Positions 1 through 8,794 of a DNA stretch of 64,000 bases are shown piece after piece (the first letter of the stretch is position 1; each line of letters begins with the position of its first letter). The notes beneath the pieces were generated by a model that was not told the DNA's origin, did no database searches, and worked only from the letters and a program-made list of their open reading frames with translations. Origin of the DNA: Vibrio orientalis CIP 102891 = ATCC 33934 (GTDB lineage: Bacteria > Pseudomonadota > Gammaproteobacteria > Enterobacterales > Vibrionaceae); assembly GCF_000176235.1 (NCBI RefSeq), contig NZ_ACZV01000004.1:682001-746000 (forward strand), read 5' to 3'. Made by a program: the position numbers and the translations under genes.

Positions 1-481
1 GTGGGTTAACGGAGATTTTAGGAAAACTATAAAAATCATTGTTTGGATGGCAGTACCCAGTAGTGAATGCATCATTGATGATCTTGTGACACTCACTGAA
101 CAGCTGAAACTGAGAATCCGTTGGTCGGTTAAAGAAGCGCATATCTGCACTCTTTTCACAGTCACTAAAGCCGAAGATAAAACGGCCTTCACTCATTTGG
201 TCGAGTAGACACGCTTCTTCCGCCACTCGCACTGGGTGGTGCGTGGTAATGACGTGATTCAACGAAGCCACTTTGGCGTTCTTTGTCATACCAAGTAAAA
301 AACCAGCCACTGTTAATGGGGCACCAACGACACCATTGTTAGAGAAGTGGTTTTCGTAAACGGCCAACGTGTCAAACTTCAACTGGTCTACGTAATGTGC
401 CGTATCCAACATTTCTTCGATGACTTGATCAGAAGAACGCTTTGAATTCATAAAATTGAGGAAGAATAATCCAAATTTCAT
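1..481 (-). CDS. luxB: Luciferase beta subunit (partial, 3' end outside window)
   Basis: N-terminal 160 codons of the beta subunit of bacterial luciferase, the FMNH2- and aldehyde-dependent light-emitting heterodimer. The frame opens at 481 with MKFGLFFLNF, as expected for LuxB, and continues open to the window edge, so the C-terminal half is missing only because the window ends. It resembles LuxA, as expected for paralogous TIM-barrel subunits. It lies 26 bases downstream of luxA with a purine-rich AAAGGAAAGAGAA ribosome-binding site. Last visible gene of the luxCDAB order; luxE should follow outside the window. The beta subunit is not catalytic in the family but is needed for a stable, active alpha subunit. 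Confidence 0.96.
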   Translation of the reverse strand, partial: MKFGLFFLNFMNSKRSSDQVIEEMLDTAHYVDQLKFDTLAVYENHFSNNGVVGAPLTVAGFLLGMTKNAKVASLNHVITTHHPVRVAEEACLLDQMSEGRFIFGFSDCEKSADMRFFNRPTDSQFQLFSECHKIINDAFTTGYCHPNNDFYSFPKISVNP

Positions 482-507
482 TTCTCTTTCCTTTTAGAAA
501 ATATTAA

Positions 508-1575
508 TTACTGTTTTTCTTTGAGATATGGCATCACATCGGACTGGAATAGTTTCATAGATGCGATAATTTCTTCTTCAGAACCGTTTGCTTCAAAACC
601 ACAACAAATATTGTTAACACCTGTCGCATCAATATCTTGCTGGATAATCGCGATACACTCTTCAGGCGTCCCTACTGGGTTGATTTCGTAGCTGTAATCA
701 ATTCGGCGATTGGTGTCTTTATGGCCTTTCAACACAAAATCACGCCATTGACCTTTATTGAAGTCGTAACCTTTTGTTTGGTTAGAGTCGTCAAAAATCT
801 TGGTGGCATTCACATATGAGTCGTACCAATGCCCCAAAAAGTTACGGCAAATTTCTTTGGCTTTATTTGAGTCATGGTCGACGGAGGTGATGTAAGACAA
901 ACAGTGGTCAATCTTAGTGACATCGTAGCCATGTTCAGTCGCGACTTCGTTGTAAAGATCAAGCTGCGCTTTCTTCTCGTGAGTGTTGATGATCCAGCTT
1001 AGAATCATTGGAAGGCCACGCTCTGCTGCCCATTCTGTCGTTGATGCTGACTCCGCGACCACGTAAACCGGAGCTCCGCCCTGTGTGTAAGCCGATGGAT
1101 TCAGCTGGATTTTCGGAAACTTAATATGTTCGTTATCCGCCGCGATATAGCCTTCGTTGAAGCCTTCTTTCATCAAGTCATACCAACAGTCCATTAAGGC
1201 TCGACTGTTATCCATGTCTGTACCGAAGACACGGAAATCTTTGTCGTACAAACCGCGACAAATACCAAAACGGAATCGTCCTTTCGACATTTGATCCAAT
1301 AGGTTTACGTCTTCTGCTTGTCGAACCGGATGGGCAGTAGGCAATACAATGGCTGCTGTGCCAACATTGAGCGTTTCTGTCGCACCTAGTAGGTGTGCAG
1401 CGGCCACATAAGGATTGCCTAATAACCCAAATTCAGTAAAGTGGTGCTCTAGTAACCAAACAGTGTCGAAACCACAACCTTCAGACGCTTTGCCCAGGTT
1501 AACCAATCGCTTCATCACTTCGGTCTGAGATAGCTCAGGTGGCTGATAAGTGAGAAGGAAGTTTCCAAATTTCAT
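508..1575 (-). CDS. luxA: Luciferase alpha subunit
   Basis: Catalytic subunit of bacterial luciferase: oxidises reduced FMN and a long-chain aldehyde with O2, emitting blue-green light. The 355-aa length is the family length. Visible hallmarks are the active-site His44 in LLEHHF, the reactive Cys106 in FGICRGLYD, and the mobile-loop region after residue about 260. The sequence appears very close to the V. harveyi/V. campbellii protein as I remember it, which is the main ground for the clade assignment. It sits between luxD (34 bases upstream) and luxB (26 bases downstream) in one transcription unit. No disruption is visible, so the alpha subunit should be functional. Confidence 0.98.
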   Translation of the reverse strand: MKFGNFLLTYQPPELSQTEVMKRLVNLGKASEGCGFDTVWLLEHHFTEFGLLGNPYVAAAHLLGATETLNVGTAAIVLPTAHPVRQAEDVNLLDQMSKGRFRFGICRGLYDKDFRVFGTDMDNSRALMDCWYDLMKEGFNEGYIAADNEHIKFPKIQLNPSAYTQGGAPVYVVAESASTTEWAAERGLPMILSWIINTHEKKAQLDLYNEVATEHGYDVTKIDHCLSYITSVDHDSNKAKEICRNFLGHWYDSYVNATKIFDDSNQTKGYDFNKGQWRDFVLKGHKDTNRRIDYSYEINPVGTPEECIAIIQQDIDATGVNNICCGFEANGSEEEIIASMKLFQSDVMPYLKEKQ

Positions 1576-1609
1576 AACATTTCCTTATTTGTTGGTATTG
1601 CGATAAGAC

Positions 1610-2527
1610 CTAAGCCATTTCTGGCGCACGGCTTTCAATTTCCGCTTTCAAGCGACGTTCATTCACAGTGGCGGTGGTGAGTTGTTCAAAATCTGGCTCG
1701 ATAAAGTCAACGTCGATTTCTAAGCTACCTCCATCCATTGCGATGGCGGCTTTGGTAACGGATTGGTAGAAATTGCGTAGCACAACCAAGTTTTCACCCA
1801 AGTCATGAGAGCTCCCAAGCAAGGAGTAGAGCTTGCAATTTCCACTGCGGATATGCGCTAACATGTCATAGACTTCTTCTTGCTTAACCCAGTCATCGTT
1901 GTTAGCGGTAAAGGCGATTAAAGGAACCGAGGTATTGACTACTTTGTCGAGAGTGGAATCAAAGGTATCCCAATGGTGCTCGAAGCAGTCGCGAACGAAC
2001 ACTTCAGAACCAAGCTTATGGCCTTCAAAATCGAGATCGTTTGGCAGCTCATTGATAGGCAAACTGAGGTAATCAAAGCTAAGCGCTTTCTCTAGAGTGT
2101 CACGCAAGTTAACCACACCAACCGCGGTAATCAGAAAAGACAGCTCGAGATCAGAAACAACTTCATAGGCGACACGAGCTGAGAGACTTGCTGCAATCAA
2201 ACCAATGTTTTGTGTACCCTTGGTCTGCAGCCAGTGATAAACAGAACACAAACTGTTTTTGCCCGTCGTCATGGTGAATTCATCAATCGAGCCCGAGCTA
2301 AGCCCTACATGATGAAGGGAGTCATAACGGAAAACATGGAAACCATTTTCAGATAAATACTCAGCTAACCCAGCAAAGTGATCCATTCTTCTGGCAAAAC
2401 CAGAGGCAATTAAAATAGTGCTATGTTTCGAAGGTGCATTTTCTTTTGGGGGCGTTTCCCAGACGTGAATTTCCTGACCATTGTTCACGCGCAACACGTG
2501 TGCAATAGTCTTGCATCGATTACTCAT
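1610..2527 (-). CDS. luxD: Acyl-transferase (myristoyl-ACP thioesterase) of the fatty acid reductase complex
   Basis: Releases myristic acid from acyl-ACP to feed the LuxC/LuxE reductase that makes the aldehyde substrate of luciferase. The 305-aa alpha/beta-hydrolase length matches the family. The nucleophile Ser114 lies in AASLSAR. A downstream Asp (in TANNDDW, about 211) and His (in GSSHDLGE, about 241) fit the rest of the triad. It starts 15 bases after luxC ends and is followed by luxA after 34 bases, so it is co-transcribed. The frame is intact. Confidence 0.97.
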   Translation of the reverse strand: MSNRCKTIAHVLRVNNGQEIHVWETPPKENAPSKHSTILIASGFARRMDHFAGLAEYLSENGFHVFRYDSLHHVGLSSGSIDEFTMTTGKNSLCSVYHWLQTKGTQNIGLIAASLSARVAYEVVSDLELSFLITAVGVVNLRDTLEKALSFDYLSLPINELPNDLDFEGHKLGSEVFVRDCFEHHWDTFDSTLDKVVNTSVPLIAFTANNDDWVKQEEVYDMLAHIRSGNCKLYSLLGSSHDLGENLVVLRNFYQSVTKAAIAMDGGSLEIDVDFIEPDFEQLTTATVNERRLKAEIESRAPEMA

Positions 2528-2542
2528 TGTAAATTTCCTTAT

Positions 2543-3976
2543 TTAAGGGACGAAAACCAAGAATTTATCTTCTTCGAGAAAGCGGGTTTGCTCTATTTCG
2601 ACAGATACATCCTTAGTGGTGAACTTATATGGTCTTTCATGAGAAACAAATCGAACTAAACGTTGAAGTGGTCGCATGGCATCATGGGCACCACCGGCTC
2701 TAAATATATTATTCATCCCAGATTCAACGATTCTTTCTACTCCTTTTGCGGCGAATGCATCTCGATATTTCTTGGAAGACTCCCATGGATAAAAAGAAAT
2801 CGTTTGTGTTTTATGTTTCTCTATATATTTAACAACATCATCAACTGCATTTATTTTGTGGATATAAACACAACGACTTAATGGGTGGTTATATTCAACT
2901 CCAGGTTCTGACTCGATTATCATCCAGTTATTTCCCGGCTCTGATATAACCCTCAATCCAGAAAATTGACACTCCAGACGCGTCATAGAAAATAAAGCTT
3001 CATCATCAAAACTTTGCTTTGATTTTGGCAAAACCTCTTGATAAAGATTCAATTTTTCAACAAGTTTTGATTTAAATTCTTCATACTTATCTCCAGAAAA
3101 GTAAATATTCTGAGTAGAAAAGCAGGCATTTTGATCATAAAAACAAATGTCATGAGCAACACCCGATGCGGCTTCTTCTAAGTCGATTGGGTGGTCAAGA
3201 ACGGTAAAACTCTTCTTCGGACCAAACTTCAAAACATCAATGTGCGAAGGTGAATGCTTAACCGCCCAATCAATGGCATCTCGCCCACCCCAAGCAACCA
3301 CCGCATCCATATGACTGAGTAGTTCTTCAGCGAGTGTCGTATCCGAGTTATGAGGCCAATACAATACGGAAATGGAACGAGAAATAGGATGATTTGGATC
3401 GACATCAACAAAGCTCATCGCTAGCGCATGGGCAGTAAAAGGGTCCGATGCTGACATTCTGACAATACACTGGTTCTTTGTCAGTATGGCTCGCAGTATT
3501 GAGGTCACACCGGATAGAGGAACGTTGCCTGCAAGCAAATGCATCGTGCGTCCTTTAGGAAAAGCCCTCACATAACACTCGCCCTGCGGTAGCCATTCAT
3601 CTTGTATATGCGTAGAGCCAAGTTCGGTATCAATAATGTCGTAGAGCGCACTCTTAGAGCAAAGGATCATTGCAATCCAATTTGCTTCTAGTTTCGCCAT
3701 TTGTGGTGAATACCCCAAATAAGTAATAAGAGACCGAATATATGCCCTTCTTCTTGAATACTCTTCGCTTTTCCAACGCTGCCCCGTTGTATAAAGAAAA
3801 TTGATTATATTGTTTATATTTAGATCATTTAAGTAGTCATGATTCACCATCTGGGATAAATGAACATGATTAAAGGAATCAATCTTAACTATTTTTTCTT
3901 CAAAATTGATCTCAAATCGATTTTCTTCAGTAGAAATTATTTTCCCATTTATAATTAAAGGTAATTGTTTTTCCAT
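2543..3976 (-). CDS. luxC: Long-chain fatty acid (acyl-protein) reductase
   Basis: NADPH-dependent reductase that converts fatty acyl groups (received from LuxE) to the fatty aldehyde burned by luciferase. At 477 aa it has the normal LuxC length and an aldehyde-dehydrogenase-like fold. The acyl-accepting cysteine is the one at about 285 in DQNACFSTQ. First gene of the lux operon: ATG at 3976 is preceded by AAAGGAGA about 10 bases upstream, and the upstream region carries the promoter and regulator sites listed separately. It is AT-rich relative to luxA and luxB (many AAA/ATT codons), as is typical of luxC. No disruption seen. Confidence 0.97.
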   Translation of the reverse strand: MEKQLPLIINGKIISTEENRFEINFEEKIVKIDSFNHVHLSQMVNHDYLNDLNINNIINFLYTTGQRWKSEEYSRRRAYIRSLITYLGYSPQMAKLEANWIAMILCSKSALYDIIDTELGSTHIQDEWLPQGECYVRAFPKGRTMHLLAGNVPLSGVTSILRAILTKNQCIVRMSASDPFTAHALAMSFVDVDPNHPISRSISVLYWPHNSDTTLAEELLSHMDAVVAWGGRDAIDWAVKHSPSHIDVLKFGPKKSFTVLDHPIDLEEAASGVAHDICFYDQNACFSTQNIYFSGDKYEEFKSKLVEKLNLYQEVLPKSKQSFDDEALFSMTRLECQFSGLRVISEPGNNWMIIESEPGVEYNHPLSRCVYIHKINAVDDVVKYIEKHKTQTISFYPWESSKKYRDAFAAKGVERIVESGMNNIFRAGGAHDAMRPLQRLVRFVSHERPYKFTTKDVSVEIEQTRFLEEDKFLVFVP

Positions 3977-4001
3977 ATCAAGAGATTCTCCTTTGAATTT
4001 G

Positions 4002-4015
4002 AAAAAACAATAATA
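4002..4015 (-). promoter_or_regulatory. luxC core promoter (-10 region and start)
   Basis: On the minus strand a TATTAT box (4015-4010) sits so that transcription would begin near 4002, about 26 bases before the luxC ATG. That agrees with the leader length I recall for the V. harveyi lux mRNA. No good -35 hexamer is apparent, consistent with a promoter that depends on the activator LuxR. The leader is short and contains only the ribosome-binding site. Confidence 0.55.
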
Positions 4016-4076
4016 TTTAAATATACAATTTAAAAGACAATTAATTTCTTTCAGTCAAATACAATAACCCAATCAC

Positions 4077-4095
4077 GATATTGGTAATCATTATC
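4077..4095. promoter_or_regulatory. Fur-box-like sequence in lux promoter
   Basis: The 19 bases GATATTGGTAATCATTATC match the classical Fur consensus 19-mer at 17 positions (mismatches at positions 5 and 8). It lies about 75-93 bases upstream of the inferred lux start, between the core promoter and the LuxR-type site. A repressor here could interfere with LuxR activation. Seen by eye; binding is inferred. Confidence 0.5.
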
Positions 4096-4107
4096 ATCTA
4101 AATTAGT

Positions 4108-4126
4108 TACAATGAAAATCATTTAC
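4108..4126. promoter_or_regulatory. Second, weaker Fur-like box
   Basis: TACAATGAAAATCATTTAC matches the Fur 19-mer consensus at 14 positions. It begins 12 bases after the stronger box ends, so the two could be occupied together. On its own it would not be convincing in AT-rich DNA. Confidence 0.3.
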
Positions 4127-4169
4127 AATTAAAAAGATCACTAAACAACCCCCATTTATTCAAATATTT

Positions 4170-4191
4170 AAATTGATCATTCTGACAATAA
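4170..4191 (-). promoter_or_regulatory. LuxR/HapR-type operator upstream of luxC
   Basis: On the minus strand the 22 bases from 4191 to 4170 have the left half TTATTG and the right half ATCAAT. About 15 of 22 positions match the palindromic LuxR/HapR consensus (TTATTG..., ...CAATAA). It is 194-215 bases upstream of the luxC ATG. Upstream binding of the quorum-sensing master regulator LuxR is established for V. harveyi lux; this exact site is inferred from sequence. Confidence 0.5.
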
Positions 4192-4203
4192 AATTCAATC
4201 GAT

Positions 4204-4220
4204 CATAAATAGTATTTATG
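4204..4220. promoter_or_regulatory. Perfect 17-base palindrome upstream of lux
   Basis: CATAAATAGTATTTATG reads identically on both strands around a central base. It begins 12 bases beyond the LuxR-type site and marks the distal edge of the lux regulatory region. It could be a second LuxR-family site or another operator. It has no coding explanation. Confidence 0.4.
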
Positions 4221-4370
4221 ATTTATGCATAGAGTTTTAATAGTAGCTTTAACAAACCCAGTAAGAGCTAGTTTGTTCTGGTAATCGAGAAGGGAAAATT
4301 GAATCGTTATGCAGTTTTGAATCCAAGAAACTAAGCCACTTGAATACGTTAGGCGATTTGAACTAACTAA

Positions 4371-4539
4371 TTTGGGCCAAAATATTGGTCTCTTTCTTCG
4401 AGTTCTTCCGCCACCCGTAGATTTGGGATTCATGTAAAAAGACTGTCTTGCTACCGAAGCTACTCCTACTTTATCTGCTCGATTCAGGGTTTCTGCTTTA
4501 AATTCTGGGGAATGTTTATTCTGTTTTTTTAGTTGTCAT
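4371..4539 (-). pseudogene. IS3-family OrfA transposase remnant
   Basis: A decayed helix-turn-helix OrfA. The minus strand begins MTTKK at 4539, is shifted by one extra A in an A-run, continues as QNKHSPEFKAETLNRADKVG, then shifts again into ESQIYGWRKNSKKETNILAQ. Those blocks together are typical of IS3-family OrfA; a stop follows and homology ends near 4371. At least two frameshifts make it non-functional. It lies about 150 bases beyond the distal lux operator. Confidence 0.75.
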
Positions 4540-4596
4540 GGTTCACCTAGCTAGTAATTCTAATCACTTAACTCGGTATCCAAAACTGCTGGGGCG

Positions 4597-4722
4597 GATC
4601 ATGTCTATCTTTTCCTGAGCTTTAGTCAGGTAAACCGTCGCCGGAACCCATTAGGTTTTTCGGCTTCTAAATAGTCTCTCCATAGGGCCATTATCCTAGC
4701 TATTGCTCCGACGGTTCATGCT
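4597..4722 (-). pseudogene. IS3-family OrfB transposase tail remnant
   Basis: One minus-strand frame reads SMNRRSNS-stop-DNGPMERLFRS, then after a second stop WVPATVYLTKAQEKIDMI. This is the conserved OrfB C-terminal region (normally with WDNAPMERFFRS followed by SEW), with the Trp and Glu codons converted to TAG and TAA. It lies upstream of the OrfA fragment in reading direction, so the order is tail of one copy then head of another (or a rearranged copy). It marks old insertion activity next to the lux genes. Confidence 0.7.
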
Positions 4723-4848
4723 TTGTGTTATACGAAAGCGCCAGCGTATTTAATACAAGCTGTCTACCTAAATCCATTAGAGAATGAATGGCGACAAAGT
4801 GGCGATAATCATCGTAATCGAGGGGTATTTAGCGTAAACAGATGTAAA

Positions 4849-4876
4849 AAAGGCGACAGTTTGACCTGTCGCCTTT
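4849..4876 (-). terminator. Rho-independent terminator of kbl-tdh
   Basis: An 11-base-pair stem (AAAGGCGACAG with CTGTCGCCTTT) and 6-base loop, followed on the minus strand by a run of T. It is positioned 24 bases after the tdh stop. Confidence 0.85.
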
Positions 4877-4899
4877 CGCTATTTAGAGCCTAAATTCTC

Positions 4900-5931
4900 T
4901 TATTCCCAATCAAGAATAACTTTGCCCGACATACCAGAGCGCATCATGTCGAAGCCTGCTTGGAAGTCGTCCACTTTGTAGTGGTGAGTGATGATTGGAG
5001 TAAGATCTAGGCCTGACTGAATCAAAGAAGCCATCTTGTACCAAGTTTCGAACATTTCGCGGCCGTAGATGCCTTTGATAACAAGACCTTTGAAGATCAC
5101 TTGGTTCCAGTCAACCGCCATATCTGATGGTGGAATACCTAGTAGAGAGATCTTACCGCCGTGGTTCATGTTGGTTAGCATGCTGTTGAACGCAGAAGGT
5201 ACACCAGACATTTCTAGACCTACGTCGAAGCCTTCTGTCATTCCAAGCTCAGACATTACATCTTCAAGCTTCTCTTCCATTACGTTTACAGCACGTGTAA
5301 CACCCATCTTTTTCGCAAGATCTAGACGGTATTCGTTCACATCAGTGATAACAACGTGGCGTGCACCAACGTGCTTAGCAACTGCTGCTGCCATAATACC
5401 GATTGGACCAGCACCTGTGATAAGAACGTCTTCACCCACTAGGTCGAAAGATAATGCAGTGTGTACCGCGTTACCAAACGGGTCAAAGATAGAGGCCAGA
5501 TCATCAGAGATCTCTGCAGGGATCTTAAATGCGTTAAACGCAGGAATTACCAGATACTCAGAGAACGCACCAGTACGGTTTACACCAACACCGGTTGTGT
5601 TACGACATAGGTGAGTACGACCGCCACGACAGTTACGACAGTGACCACAAGTGATGTGACCTTCGCCAGAAACGCGATCACCAATCTCGAAGCCACGAAC
5701 CTCTTGACCCATGCCAACCACTTCGCCCACGTATTCGTGACCTACAACCATAGGAACAGGAATAGTCTTTTGTGACCATTCATCCCAGTTGTAGATGTGT
5801 ACGTCTGTACCACAAATAGCAGTTTTCTTAATCTTGATCAGAAGATCGTTATGGCCAACTTCAGGTTTCTCAACCTCAGTCATCCAGATGCCTTCTTCAG
5901 GCTTTAGCTTAGAAAGAGCTTTGATTTTCAT
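4900..5931 (-). CDS. tdh: L-threonine 3-dehydrogenase
   Basis: Zinc- and NAD-dependent oxidation of L-threonine to 2-amino-3-ketobutyrate in the cytoplasm, the first step of threonine breakdown to glycine and acetyl-CoA. The 343-aa medium-chain dehydrogenase has the catalytic zinc motif around ICGTDVH, the GHEYVGEV block, a four-cysteine structural zinc lobe ([15 protein letters not shown]) and a Rossmann motif [10 protein letters not shown]. Length equals that of E. coli Tdh. It follows kbl in the same orientation after 80 bases, so the two enzymes of the pathway are made together. The terminator lies just downstream. Confidence 0.97.
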   Translation of the reverse strand: MKIKALSKLKPEEGIWMTEVEKPEVGHNDLLIKIKKTAICGTDVHIYNWDEWSQKTIPVPMVVGHEYVGEVVGMGQEVRGFEIGDRVSGEGHITCGHCRNCRGGRTHLCRNTTGVGVNRTGAFSEYLVIPAFNAFKIPAEISDDLASIFDPFGNAVHTALSFDLVGEDVLITGAGPIGIMAAAVAKHVGARHVVITDVNEYRLDLAKKMGVTRAVNVMEEKLEDVMSELGMTEGFDVGLEMSGVPSAFNSMLTNMNHGGKISLLGIPPSDMAVDWNQVIFKGLVIKGIYGREMFETWYKMASLIQSGLDLTPIITHHYKVDDFQAGFDMMRSGMSGKVILDWE

Positions 5932-5947
5932 ATTGTTACCTAATTCA

Positions 5948-5970
5948 TCTCGCCCACCGTTCGGGCGAGA
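5948..5970 (-). promoter_or_regulatory. Intergenic hairpin between kbl and tdh
   Basis: TCTCGCCC and GGGCGAGA form a perfect 8-bp GC-rich stem with a 7-base loop in the 80-base gap. There is no T-run, so it is more likely an mRNA-stabilising or processing hairpin than a terminator. Confidence 0.5.
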
Positions 5971-6011
5971 ATCAATGATCTTGTGTTATCTATTTCCGTC
6001 TATTGCGAAAA

Positions 6012-7205
6012 TTAGATGATGCCCATGTCTTTACCAACTGCGATGAACGCGTCGATAGCACGGTCTAGCTGCTCGCGTGAGTGCGCTGCAGACATTTGAG
6101 TACGGATACGCGCTTGACCTTTTGGTACGACTGGGAATGAGAAGCCTACAACGTAGATGCCTTTCTCAAGTGCACGCTCAGCGAACTCTGCCGCTACTTT
6201 TGCATCACCCAACATGATTGGGATAATTGCGTGGTCAGCACCACCCATAGTGAAGCCAGCGTCTTCCATGCGAGCGCGGAAGTGTGCAGCGTTTTCCCAT
6301 AGATGCTCACGAAGCTCACCGCTCTCTTTAAGCAAATCAAGAACGCGGATCGAAGCGCTAACAATCGCAGGCGCAACAGAGTTAGAGAATAGGTATGGAC
6401 GAGAACGCTGACGTAGCCAGTCAATCACTTCAGCTTTACCAGACGTGTAACCGCCTGACGCGCCACCCATTGCTTTACCTAGCGTACCCGTGATGATGTC
6501 GATACGGTCTACAACGTTGTGGAACTCGTGTGTACCAGCGCCCGTTTTACCCATGAAACCAACTGCGTGCGAGTCATCAACCATTGTCAACGCGCCGTAC
6601 TTATCTGCTAGGTCACAGATAGCCGGAAGGTTTGCTACTACGCCGTCCATTGAGAACACACCGTCAGTCACGATAAGAATGTGACGAGCACCTGCTTCTT
6701 TCGCTGCGATAAGTTGCTGCTCTAGCTCTTCCATATTGTTGTTCGAGTAACGGAAGCGCATTGCTTTACATAGACGTACACCGTCGATAATTGAAGCATG
6801 GTTTAGCGCGTCAGAGATGATCGCATCTTCTTTGCCTAGAATGGTCTCAAATAGGCCTGCATTCGCATCAAAACACGATGTGTAAAGGATAGTGTCTTCT
6901 TTGCCTAGGAATGTAGATAGTTTGTCTTCTAGCTCTTTATGGATATCTTGCGTACCACAGATGAAGCGCACAGACGCCATACCAAAACCGTGTTGGTCCA
7001 TACCCGCATTACCCGCTTCAATTAGTGCAGGGTGGTTCGCTAAGCCAAGGTAGTTGTTTGCACAGAAGTTTAGTACTTCTTCACCTGTTGAGATCTTAAC
7101 AGCGGCTTGCTGCTGAGAAGTAATTACGCGCTCAGATTTGTAAAGGCCTTCTTCCTTTACTTCTTCGATTTGTTGTTGGATCTGATTGTAGAATGCAGAA
7201 GACAT
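6012..7205 (-). CDS. kbl: Glycine C-acetyltransferase (2-amino-3-ketobutyrate CoA ligase)
   Basis: PLP enzyme that cleaves 2-amino-3-ketobutyrate with CoA into glycine and acetyl-CoA, the partner of Tdh. The PLP lysine lies in [14 protein letters not shown]; the [10 protein letters not shown] block and C-terminal [10 protein letters not shown] match the alpha-oxoamine synthase family. I place the start at the ATG at 7205 (MSSAFYNQI), giving 397 aa, close to the E. coli length, with AGGAAGGA upstream. A longer frame to 7235 has no such support. First gene of the kbl-tdh unit. Confidence 0.97.
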   Translation of the reverse strand: MSSAFYNQIQQQIEEVKEEGLYKSERVITSQQQAAVKISTGEEVLNFCANNYLGLANHPALIEAGNAGMDQHGFGMASVRFICGTQDIHKELEDKLSTFLGKEDTILYTSCFDANAGLFETILGKEDAIISDALNHASIIDGVRLCKAMRFRYSNNNMEELEQQLIAAKEAGARHILIVTDGVFSMDGVVANLPAICDLADKYGALTMVDDSHAVGFMGKTGAGTHEFHNVVDRIDIITGTLGKAMGGASGGYTSGKAEVIDWLRQRSRPYLFSNSVAPAIVSASIRVLDLLKESGELREHLWENAAHFRARMEDAGFTMGGADHAIIPIMLGDAKVAAEFAERALEKGIYVVGFSFPVVPKGQARIRTQMSAAHSREQLDRAIDAFIAVGKDMGII

Positions 7206-7559
7206 TGCAAATTCCTTCCTAGTTATTATTGGCAAGTCGTTATCACTTGCTACCCGTCTTCAGCCTTGCAGTTGCAAACAAGTTCTGAAGATAAAAATCT
7301 AATGTCTTAAGTGTAATTCAAGCACGTAATTTTCATTATCCCACCGAGTGGAAAAACATTAATGAACCACAGGCACAAATAAGGACATTTAATGACCAAG
7401 CTCACAGGTTAGTGATGTAAAGGTTGTTATTATTAGCGTTTGGATGAGGTAAGCTACGTTAGATGAAAGGCTGTCACCTAAGGGAATTGAGCCTAAAGGG
7501 CGACCAAACTATCCGTGGTACGCCCAACAAAAGGCTAGTCATATTGTGGGGAATAGAGT
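7206..7559. other. Intergenic region upstream of kbl
   Basis: About 350 bases between kbl and a small peptide gene. It must hold the kbl promoter. A + strand open frame from 7463 has no ribosome-binding site and runs over the small gene on the other strand, so I do not call it. Nothing else could be supported. Confidence 0.4.
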
Positions 7560-7676
7560 TTACTCTCGATTTTGAAGCATCAGCGTCATTACAGAAAATG
7601 CGAATACGCCCAGCGCGGCAAATAAGATGTTTTCAAGCATCGACCAAAGATCGAGTAACGTAGTGGCTTGCTGCAT
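7560..7676 (-). CDS. 38-aa single-span membrane peptide
   Basis: Short frame starting MQQATTLLDLWSMLENI and ending LMLQNRE, with a hydrophobic stretch (residues about 17-34, ILFAALGVFAFSVMTLML) that would span the inner membrane once. A strong ribosome-binding site, AAAGGAGATGACTT, directly precedes the ATG at 7676, which is the main reason to believe it. It is divergent from the LysR gene at 7790, so the two could share a regulatory region. No family recognised; function unknown. Confidence 0.6.
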   Translation of the reverse strand: MQQATTLLDLWSMLENILFAALGVFAFSVMTLMLQNRE

Positions 7677-7789
7677 AAGTCATCTCCTTTGACTATTACG
7701 ACGCTTTCAACATATCGTACAGTTCAAGAACAAACTGCGATCGTAATCTCAACATAACATTATTAACAAACAATTAACCCAAACGGATT

Positions 7790-8704
7790 ATGAAAAATAC
7801 CAAACTCATCGCCCTACTTCCTGATCTTGCCAGCTTCATTCTTATTGTCGATGAAGGTAGCTTTACTGCAGCAGCGAAGCAGTTGAACGTCACCCCTTCT
7901 GCGTTGAGTAAACTGGTTACTCGGCTAGAGACATCACTGTCGGTCAAGTTGTTTGAACGAACCACTCGTAAATTGATCATCACTCGTGCGGGCCAGCAAG
8001 TTTACGATCAAGCCATGGTAATGCTTAATGCCGCCAAGCAAGCGGTAGAGCTTTCAACATCGGCCCATGAAGAGATGTCTGGAGCGCTTACCGTCGCAGC
8101 GCCAGAAGCATTTCTAAACTCCGTATTGCAGCCCCACGTTGTCCCTTTCTTACAAAAATACCCCGATATTCAGCTAAAACTGCGTGTCGCCGACGGGGAG
8201 ATCGATCTTATCCGTGATGGCATTGATGTCGCGTTCAAACTGACTGACAAACCTGATGAAAACTTGGTGCTTAGAGAAGTCAGTAAAACTAACCTAGTAC
8301 TCTGTGCGAGTCCCGATTACATCGCTCAAAAGGGAATGCCTGAGCACCCAACTGAGTTAGAGCAGCATGATTGTTTGTACCTAGCAGAAAACGATCGTGA
8401 CCATATTTGGGACTTTTTCAAAGATGATGAATATCACTCAGTATCCGTATCAGGCCGCTACGCAGTGAACCACTCCCAGATGCGGCTAACCGGTGTAAAA
8501 AACGCGCTAGGAATTGGGATTTTCCATGATTTTGTGATTGCTGATGCCATCGCACAGAAGCAAGTCGTGCCTGTTTTGTCAGATTGGACGATTAAAAGTA
8601 ATTACCACGGCGCGATCGCTATGCAATACCCGCAGACCAAGTACATGCCAGCCAGACTGCGTGGATTTATTGATTACATCACCGAGCAGCTTCGAAACCA
8701 GTAG
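7790..8704 (+). CDS. LysR-family transcriptional regulator
   Basis: 304 aa. The N-terminal winged helix-turn-helix (residues about 10-70, GSFTAAAKQLNVTPSALSKL) is followed by a LysR substrate-binding domain from about 95. Its ligand is not evident. The recognition helix SALSKLVTRLE and overall pattern resemble the AaeR/DsdC-like branch that often acts on a divergent neighbour, here the small peptide gene at 7560-7676. A shared hairpin terminator separates it from nupC. Confidence 0.88.
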   Translation: MKNTKLIALLPDLASFILIVDEGSFTAAAKQLNVTPSALSKLVTRLETSLSVKLFERTTRKLIITRAGQQVYDQAMVMLNAAKQAVELSTSAHEEMSGALTVAAPEAFLNSVLQPHVVPFLQKYPDIQLKLRVADGEIDLIRDGIDVAFKLTDKPDENLVLREVSKTNLVLCASPDYIAQKGMPEHPTELEQHDCLYLAENDRDHIWDFFKDDEYHSVSVSGRYAVNHSQMRLTGVKNALGIGIFHDFVIADAIAQKQVVPVLSDWTIKSNYHGAIAMQYPQTKYMPARLRGFIDYITEQLRNQ

Positions 8705-8745
8705 TTCGCAAAGCAGCAACCAAATACAGCAACCTAAAACAAAAA

Positions 8746-8771
8746 AAGCCCAGAGCATTCACTCTGGGCTT
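8746..8771. terminator. Bidirectional terminator, LysR gene / nupC
   Basis: A perfect 10-bp stem AAGCCCAGAG/CTCTGGGCTT with a CATTCA loop. A-run on the left and T-rich right flank allow termination from both convergent genes. Confidence 0.85.
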
Positions 8772-8794
8772 AATATTTGAAAACTGGGTATTGA

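Noticed and set aside
4203..4433. 76-codon minus-strand open frame upstream of luxC
   Set aside because: Its first part is the frameshifted IS3 OrfA remnant read out of frame and the rest runs into the lux operators; no ribosome-binding site.
7463..7663. 66-codon + strand frame
   Set aside because: No ribosome-binding site and it overlaps antisense a better-supported 38-aa gene.
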